Source: Paraburkholderia tagetis
GTDB lineage: Bacteria > Pseudomonadota > Gammaproteobacteria > Burkholderiales > Burkholderiaceae
Length of the DNA: 64,000 nt
NCBI RefSeq assembly: GCF_022213065.1
Contig: NZ_JAKLJA010000032.1
Location: 1 to 64,000, forward strand
Direction of reading: 5' to 3'
In this document: positions 59,193 to 64,000 of the stretch, in pieces
Numbering within the stretch: position 1 is the stretch's first letter
Layout: each line of letters begins with the position of its first letter
Program-made: the position numbers and the translations under genes
The notes under the pieces: generated by a model
Seen by the model: only the letters and a program-made list of their open reading frames with translations
What the model was told of the DNA's origin: nothing
Databases searched by the model: none

Positions 59193-60272
59193 TTAGCGAA
59201 TGATCGTCTTCAGCGCTTCGATCAACGTATCGCATTCGGCGTCGGTGCCGATCGAGATGCGCAGGTGCTGGTTCACGCGCGGCGCGTTGAAGTGGCGCAC
59301 GAAGATCTCCTTTTCGCGCAGCTTCGCGGAAATCTGCGCCGCGTCGTGCGCAGGATGCTTCGCGAACACGAAATTGGCCGCCGAAGGCACGACTTCGAAG
59401 CCGAGCGCGGTGAGCGATGCCGTCAGCCGCGCACGGCTCTCCATGACACGCTTGCTCGTGGTTGCGAGCCACTCGGCGTCCTCGTAGGCTGCCGTTGCCG
59501 CGGCTTGCGCCAGGCGGTCGAGCGGATACGAGTTGAAGCTGTCCTTCACACGGTTGAGCGCGTCGATCAGATCGGCGTGGCCGAACGCAAAGCCCACGCG
59601 CATGCCCGCAAGCTGACGCGACTTCGACGTCGTGTGCACGACGAGCAGGTTCGGGTAGCGGTCGATCAGCGCGATTGCCGACTCTGCGCCGAAATCCACA
59701 TACGCTTCGTCCACAATCACGACCGAATCGGCATTGGCCGCCACGAGGCGCTCGACTTCCGCGAGCGGCAGCGCGTGGCCAGTGGGCGCGTTCGGATTCG
59801 GGAAGATCACGCCGCCATTCGTTGCGCCATTCGCCGGCAGATAGTCGTCGACGCGTATCGCGAACTGCGCATCGAGCGGAACCGTGCGGTACTCGACGTC
59901 GTAAAGACGCGCATAGGTCGGGTAGAAGCTGTACGTGATATCGGGAAAGAGGATCGGCTTGTCGTGCTTGAGCAGCGCCTGGAACGCATGGGCGAGCACT
60001 TCGTCGGAGCCGTTGCCGACGAACACCTGATCCACGCGGATGCCGTGATGCGCGGCCACGGCGGCGCGCAGACGTTTCGCGACCGGATCCGGATAGAGGC
60101 GCAGCGACGCGGCCGTTTCGCCGAGCTCCGCGCGGATTGCTTCGAGCACGCGCGGCGAGGGCGGGTACGGGTTCTCGTTGGTGTTGAGCTTCACCGGCTT
60201 CGTGAGCGCGGGCTGCTCGCCCGGTACGTAGGGCACGAGGCGGTGGACGATGTCACTCCAGTAACGACTCAA
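59193..60272 (-). CDS. hisC: Histidinol-phosphate aminotransferase
   Basis: PLP enzyme converting imidazole-acetol phosphate to histidinol phosphate. The 359-aa protein has LNTNENPYPPSP, GNGSDEVL, NPNAPTG, VIVDEAYVDF and the PLP-lysine region TTSKSRQLAGMRVGFA. The SRQ form differs from the common SKAF/GLAG, as in many HisC2 proteins. TTG 60272 is the start because AGGAGA lies five bases upstream. It is outside a his operon and probably a second copy. Confidence 0.9.
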   Translation of the reverse strand: MSRYWSDIVHRLVPYVPGEQPALTKPVKLNTNENPYPPSPRVLEAIRAELGETAASLRLYPDPVAKRLRAAVAAHHGIRVDQVFVGNGSDEVLAHAFQALLKHDKPILFPDITYSFYPTYARLYDVEYRTVPLDAQFAIRVDDYLPANGATNGGVIFPNPNAPTGHALPLAEVERLVAANADSVVIVDEAYVDFGAESAIALIDRYPNLLVVHTTSKSRQLAGMRVGFAFGHADLIDALNRVKDSFNSYPLDRLAQAAATAAYEDAEWLATTSKRVMESRARLTASLTALGFEVVPSAANFVFAKHPAHDAAQISAKLREKEIFVRHFNAPRVNQHLRISIGTDAECDTLIEALKTIIR

Positions 60273-60382
60273 GATGTTCTCCTGTCGAGCGGAACAGGGC
60301 TTTACCCGTTCCGTCCCATCCTTCGAATTGACCTGCCAATAAAGCTCGCAGAAGCCCGCAGCCAGCGCTGCGCGGGCGAAAA

Positions 60383-60985
60383 TCAGCCGTTGCGATGCAG
60401 TTGCATGACGGCGCGTTCGGCCTCGCCCTTCACGAAAGTGGGCATGACGGCGAGCGCACGCTCGATCGATGCGTCGATCACGTCCTGTTCCTCGCGGCGC
60501 GGCGGCTTGAGCACGTAATTCGCAACGTCGGGCTTCGCGCCCGCGCGCGCACCTTCGGGAATCAGATCGCGCGGATGGCCGATACCGATACGCAGGCGCC
60601 AGTATTGCTGCGTCGACAGATGCGCGGAAATGTCCTTCAGGCCGTTGTGGCCGCCGCTGCCGCCGCCGAGCTTGAGCTTGACGCTGCCGGGCGGCAGGTC
60701 GAGCTCGTCGTGCGCGACGAGGATCTCGTCGGGCAGGATCTTGAAGAAGTTCGCGAGCGCGACGACCGACTGGCCCGAGCGGTTCATATATGTCTGCGGC
60801 TCGAGCAGATGCACTTCCTCGCCATAGAGGCGCGCCTTCGCATAGTGGCCGTGGAAGCGCCGCTCGTCGCGCAGCGTCGTGCCGGCTTCGCGCGCGAGCT
60901 GGTCCACGAGCCAGAAGCCCGCATTGTGGCGCGTTGCCGTGTATTCGGCGCCCGGATTGCCGAGCCCGACGATCAACCTGATCAT
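60383..60985 (-). CDS. pth: Peptidyl-tRNA hydrolase
   Basis: Releases peptides from tRNAs dropped during translation. The 200-aa protein has GLGNPGAEYTATRHNAGFW with catalytic His20, EPQTYMNRSGQSV, the catalytic-site VAHDELDLPPG and GGGSGGHNGLKDI. It lies downstream of rplY in the conserved order prs-rplY-pth. Confidence 0.96.
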   Translation of the reverse strand: MIRLIVGLGNPGAEYTATRHNAGFWLVDQLAREAGTTLRDERRFHGHYAKARLYGEEVHLLEPQTYMNRSGQSVVALANFFKILPDEILVAHDELDLPPGSVKLKLGGGSGGHNGLKDISAHLSTQQYWRLRIGIGHPRDLIPEGARAGAKPDVANYVLKPPRREEQDVIDASIERALAVMPTFVKGEAERAVMQLHRNG

Positions 60986-61044
60986 TGTGGTGTTCCGCCT
61001 GCAGAATTCGTTGAAACAATCCGCAAGTGTACGAAAAAACTGCG

Positions 61045-61077
61045 AAAAAAAACCCGCCGGGGCGAACCGCGGCGGGT
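61045..61077 (-). terminator. Terminator of rplY
   Basis: On the minus strand ACCCGCC pairs with GGCGGGT around an 11-13 base loop, followed by eight T (61045-61052). Confidence 0.85.
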
Positions 61078-61153
61078 CACGTCGTCCGTTTCTTTGAAAC
61101 GGATCGAGAGGATCAGCTTATTTGCTGTACAGCGGGCAATAAAGCCGCGGCGC

Positions 61154-61762
61154 TTATTCTGCAGCCGGTGCTTCTTCGCCTTCAGCAGCCGCCTGGGCGC
61201 CAGCCGGCACGGGTGCCGACGCGATCACCGGGTTTTCGGCTTCAACGTGCGAGACCAGCGTCACGCCTGCGGGCAGCGTGATGTCCTTGGCGTGCAGCGA
61301 TTGGCCCGCTTCGATCTTCGCGAGGTCGACTTCGAGGAATTCCGGCAGCGAGCCCGGCAGGCACTGGACTTCGATTTCAGCCAGAACGTGCGAGATGATC
61401 GCGCCACCCAGCTTGACGGCCGGGTTGGTTTCCTGGTTCATGAAGTGCAGGGGCACCTTCGTGTGGATCTTCTTGTTCGGATCGACACGCTGGAAGTCCA
61501 CGTGCAGCACGAGCTGACGGAACGGGTGATATTGCACGTCGCGCAGCAGGACTTGCTGCGACTTGCCGGCCACTTCGAGGTCGAGGATCGACGAGTGGAA
61601 GGCTTCCTTCTTCAGGGCGTGCCACAGCGCGTTGTGGTCGAGCTCGACCATTTGCGGCTCGGCGCCGACACCGTAAACGATGCCCGGCGTCTTGCCAGCA
61701 TTGCGCAGGCGGCGGCTCGCACCCGTACCTTGCAGATTGCGTTCGAAAGCGATGACTTTCAT
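61154..61762 (-). CDS. rplY: 50S ribosomal protein L25 (Ctc form)
   Basis: Binds 5S rRNA. The 202-aa protein is the two-domain Ctc form: an N-terminal L25 domain (FERNLQGTGASRRLRNAGKTPGIVYG to FQRVD) and a C-terminal TL5-like beta domain (KVPLHFMNQETNPAVKLGG onward), ending in an acidic Ala/Glu tail. ATG 61762 has GAGAAC five bases upstream. Confidence 0.95.
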   Translation of the reverse strand: MKVIAFERNLQGTGASRRLRNAGKTPGIVYGVGAEPQMVELDHNALWHALKKEAFHSSILDLEVAGKSQQVLLRDVQYHPFRQLVLHVDFQRVDPNKKIHTKVPLHFMNQETNPAVKLGGAIISHVLAEIEVQCLPGSLPEFLEVDLAKIEAGQSLHAKDITLPAGVTLVSHVEAENPVIASAPVPAGAQAAAEGEEAPAAE

Positions 61763-61888
61763 GATGTTCTCAGTTAATGCACTGCCCGCGACCAGGCAGT
61801 AAATAAAACGGGGTCCTTGAGGCATTGTTGCTGCCGGAAGGGCCCCCTACGATACGGCGCAAACCTTCGTCCGCTTGCGCCGATTACA

Positions 61889-61924
61889 CCAAAGCGCGGC
61901 ATCCTTGCGAATGCCGCGCTTTGG
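61889..61924 (-). terminator. Hairpin after prs
   Basis: A perfect 14-bp stem (CCAAAGCGCGGCAT with ATGCCGCGCTTTGG) has an eight-base loop. No T-tract follows on either strand, so some read-through into rplY is likely. Confidence 0.65.
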
Positions 61925-61935
61925 CGCGAATCTTT

Positions 61936-62892
61936 TTAGCTTTCCGCGAACAGCGACATCACCGAGTCGCCGCGGCGGATACGTGAGAACGTTTCCGCCA
62001 GTAGACCCGCGCTCGTGAGCGAACGGATCTTCGCGCATGCACGGGCTTCAGCGCCCAGTGCAATCGTATCGGTCACGACCAGTTCGTCGAGCGCCGAAGC
62101 GGCGATACGCTCGCCCGCGCCACCCGACAGAACCGGGTGCGTGGCGTACGCGAACACCTTCTTCGCGCCGCGTTCCTTGAGCACTTGTGCTGCCTTGCAG
62201 AGCGTGCCGGCGGTGTCGACCATGTCGTCCATGATCACGCAGGTGCGGCCTTCGACTTCACCGATGATGTTCATCACTTCGGCGACGTTCGCCTTCGGGC
62301 GACGCTTGTCGATGATCGCGAGATCGCAGTTCAGTTGCTTGGCGAGCGCACGGGCGCGCACCACGCCGCCGACGTCCGGCGAAACGACCAGCAGGTTCTC
62401 GTAGTTCTGCTTGCGCAGATCGCCGAGCAGCACGGGCGTTGCGTAGATGTTGTCGACGGGAATATCGAAGAAACCCTGGATCTGGTCAGCGTGCAGATCC
62501 ATCGTGATGATCCGCTCGACGCCCGCGATTTCCAGCATGTTCGCCACGACCTTCGCCGAGATGGCGACGCGCGCCGAACGGGGGCGGCGGTCTTGACGGG
62601 CATAGCCGAAGTAGGGGATGGCTGCGGTGATCCGGCCTGCGGATGCGCGTTTGAGCGCATCGACCATGATCATCAGTTCCATCAGGTTGTCGTTGGTCGG
62701 TGCGCTGGTCGACTGGAGGACGAAGACGTCCTTGCCGCGCACGTTTTCCTGGATTTCGACCTGGATCTCACCGTCGGAAAAACGGCTAACCATAGCCTTA
62801 CCGAGGGGAATACCGAGGATCTTGACGACTTCCTGTGCAAGCGCGGGATTTGCGTTGCCAGTAAAAACCATCAGGCCGTCATGGCTGCTCAT
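61936..62892 (-). CDS. prs: Ribose-phosphate pyrophosphokinase
   Basis: Makes PRPP for nucleotide, histidine and tryptophan synthesis. The 318-aa protein begins MSSHDGLMVFTGNANPALA and has SRFSDGEIQVEIQENVRGKDVF, the ATP-site YFGYARQDR, HADQIQGFFDIPVDN and the PRPP loop VIMDDMVDTAGTLCKAA. ATG 62892 is chosen over ATG 62895 for better spacing from CAGG. It lies just downstream of tRNA-Gln. Confidence 0.96.
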   Translation of the reverse strand: MSSHDGLMVFTGNANPALAQEVVKILGIPLGKAMVSRFSDGEIQVEIQENVRGKDVFVLQSTSAPTNDNLMELMIMVDALKRASAGRITAAIPYFGYARQDRRPRSARVAISAKVVANMLEIAGVERIITMDLHADQIQGFFDIPVDNIYATPVLLGDLRKQNYENLLVVSPDVGGVVRARALAKQLNCDLAIIDKRRPKANVAEVMNIIGEVEGRTCVIMDDMVDTAGTLCKAAQVLKERGAKKVFAYATHPVLSGGAGERIAASALDELVVTDTIALGAEARACAKIRSLTSAGLLAETFSRIRRGDSVMSLFAES

Positions 62893-62955
62893 CATGCACC
62901 TGCTGCGGACTTGGGGGGCGAGAGGAACTACTTGGGTGAACTGCTTTAGAATTTT

Positions 62956-63032
62956 TGGCAGGGGAGGAAGGACTCGAACCCTCGCATGCCGGAATCAAAA
63001 TCCGGTGCCTTAACCAACTTGGCGACTCCCCT
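62956..63032 (-). tRNA. tRNA-Gln (anticodon TTG)
   Basis: A 77-nt cloverleaf. The acceptor AGGGGAG pairs with CTCCCCT; the anticodon stem CCGGA/TCCGG encloses the loop TTTTGAT with anticodon TTG. The T arm GAGGG-TTCGAGT-CCTTC is normal, discriminator G is followed by an encoded CCA. It lies between ispE and prs and may be processed from their transcript. Confidence 0.97.
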
Positions 63033-63082
63033 ACACTCAACTTCGAGCCTGATTGACCGGTAGAGCGATCAATCACGCAAAA

Positions 63083-63976
63083 CTATGCCGCGAAAGTGAA
63101 GAGTGGATGCTTGTCCAGGCTCGACGTTACTGCGCTTCTCCAGTCTGCCGGAAGCTGCGCTTGCGCCGCTTCTGCTTCAGCCCGACTGGCGAACGCTGCA
63201 AAAACACTTGCGCCCGACCCGGTCATCCGCGCTGGTGCGATGCTGTTTGAGATACTTCCAAACCATTCGAGCACCCGCGCTACTTCCGCGTATTTTTCTG
63301 CGACAACCGCTTGCATATCGTTTTGGCCGAAACTATCTGGCCATCCGTTTTGCGTTGCGTGTCGTGCAAGAAAGACTGCTATTGTGCAGGTCTTTGTGTC
63401 CCTTGTCAACGACTTTTCTGAAAAAATTTCAGCAGTAGGAACATGAACCCGCGGCGTCACAACCAAAAAATGACGCGCCGGCAATTGTACAGCCTCCAGT
63501 GCCTCTCCAACACCCTCCGCGAACGCATTTTTTCCGAATACGAAGAAGGGCACGTCGGCGCCGAGTTTGAGCGCGAGCGCCTGCAATTCCTCGCGCGGCA
63601 GATTGAGTTTCCACAGGCGATTGAGCGCGAGCAGCGTGGTGGCCGCATCCGAGCTGCCGCCGCCAAGACCAGCGCCCATTGGCAGACGTTTTTCGATGTC
63701 GATCTCGACGCCTTCGTTGGTGCCGGTATGTTGCTTGAGCAACGTCGCGGCGCGCACGGTGAGGTCGTGCTCGGCCGGTACGCCGTCGACTTCCGTCGTG
63801 CGCGTGATGCGGCCGTCGAGGCGGCGCTTGAAATGCAGCGTGTCGCCCCAGTCGAGCAACTGGAAGACGGTCTGCAGGTCGTGATAGCCATTGGGCCGGC
63901 GACCCGTGATATGCAGGAAAAGATTGAGTTTCGCGGGCGCGAGGCAGCCGCGCAGCGAGTCCTGGGTTTCGGTCAT
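63083..63976 (-). CDS. ispE: 4-diphosphocytidyl-2-C-methyl-D-erythritol kinase
   Basis: GHMP kinase of the MEP isoprenoid pathway. The 297-aa protein has APAKLNLFLHITGRRPNGYHDLQTVFQ at the N-terminus, the ATP loop PMGAGLGGGSSDAA near 100, and the C-terminal ARMTGSGASVFAAF. ATG 63976 overlaps the stop of a further upstream frame (ATGA), and tRNA-Gln and prs follow: the conserved ispE-tRNA-prs block. Confidence 0.95.
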   Translation of the reverse strand: MTETQDSLRGCLAPAKLNLFLHITGRRPNGYHDLQTVFQLLDWGDTLHFKRRLDGRITRTTEVDGVPAEHDLTVRAATLLKQHTGTNEGVEIDIEKRLPMGAGLGGGSSDAATTLLALNRLWKLNLPREELQALALKLGADVPFFVFGKNAFAEGVGEALEAVQLPARHFLVVTPRVHVPTAEIFSEKSLTRDTKTCTIAVFLARHATQNGWPDSFGQNDMQAVVAEKYAEVARVLEWFGSISNSIAPARMTGSGASVFAAFASRAEAEAAQAQLPADWRSAVTSSLDKHPLFTFAA

Positions 63977-64000
63977 GATGCTTGGCGTCCAGCGGCGACG
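63973..64000 (-). CDS. 3' end of an upstream gene, possibly lolB (partial)
   Basis: Only eight codons and a stop are inside the window (VAAGRQAS, TGA at 63973-63975), overlapping the ispE start as ATGA. In Burkholderiales lolB usually precedes ispE. The assignment rests on position alone. Confidence 0.3.

Noticed and set aside
1..64000. Mobile elements, prophage or genomic island
   Set aside because: No transposase, integrase, recombinase, phage structural gene or flanking repeat was recognised, and gene content is core throughout.

Overview
The window is about 65% GC and reads as an ordinary core-chromosome segment of a Burkholderiaceae bacterium, most like Paraburkholderia and its relatives. 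The evidence is the protein sequences plus gene runs typical of that group: ubiK / glnK-amtB / gshA-gshB / EIIA-HPr-EI, the aa3 oxidase and haem-assembly cluster, and prs-rplY-pth beside tRNA-Gln and ispE. I saw no prophage, insertion sequence, CRISPR array or rRNA operon. Genus is an inference.

Layout. 1-5.5 kb: C4-dicarboxylate uptake, with dctA behind a sigma-54 promoter and a pair of related palindromes, followed by its sensor/regulator dctBD. 5.5-9.3 kb: a membrane thioredoxin, a lipoprotein, comM/yifB and ubiK. 9.3-18.1 kb: nitrogen sensing (glnK-amtB, canonical sigma-54 promoter), glutathione synthesis (gshA, gshB) and a soluble PTS chain (EIIA-Man, HPr, EI). 18.2-28 kb: housekeeping genes (moeB, ctpA, gpmA, a rhodanese, grxC, secB, gpsA, a macrodomain protein, trmL, comF, bioC). 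28-39 kb: cytochrome c oxidase subunits II, I and III with their copper, haem A and SURF1 assembly factors, in one direction apart from one small gene. 39-40.6 kb: metQ and a MarR regulator. 41-48.7 kb: an N-acetylglucosamine operon (GntR regulator, nagA, a SIS-type deaminase, an EIIA-HPr-EI fusion and the NagE permease). 48.8-64 kb: rpoH with a CIRCE element, leuA with an overlapping upstream ORF, ybiB, a fumarylpyruvate hydrolase/maleylpyruvate isomerase pair, ftsY/rsmD/coaD, ferredoxin, hisC, pth, rplY, prs, tRNA-Gln and ispE.

How the parts fit. Two separate PTS phosphorelays lie here. The first has no permease beside it and is probably regulatory. The second (EIIA-HPr-EI in one polypeptide plus NagE) should import GlcNAc as GlcNAc-6-P, which NagA and the SIS protein convert to fructose-6-P. 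The oxidase cluster supplies almost everything needed to build an aa3 oxidase: catalytic subunits, CtaG and Sco for copper, CtaA/CtaB for haem A, and SURF1.

No clearly new multi-gene system is visible. The most checkable unusual signals are regulatory or architectural: a 29-bp tandem repeat whose palindromic core shows a compensatory change and which shares 20 identical bases with a site 30 kb away; many short tandem duplications in the spacers; an overlapping upstream ORF at leuA; CIRCE plus a second palindrome at rpoH; a NagE with a second EIIB domain lacking its cysteine; and a CoxB fused to an OmpA-like domain.
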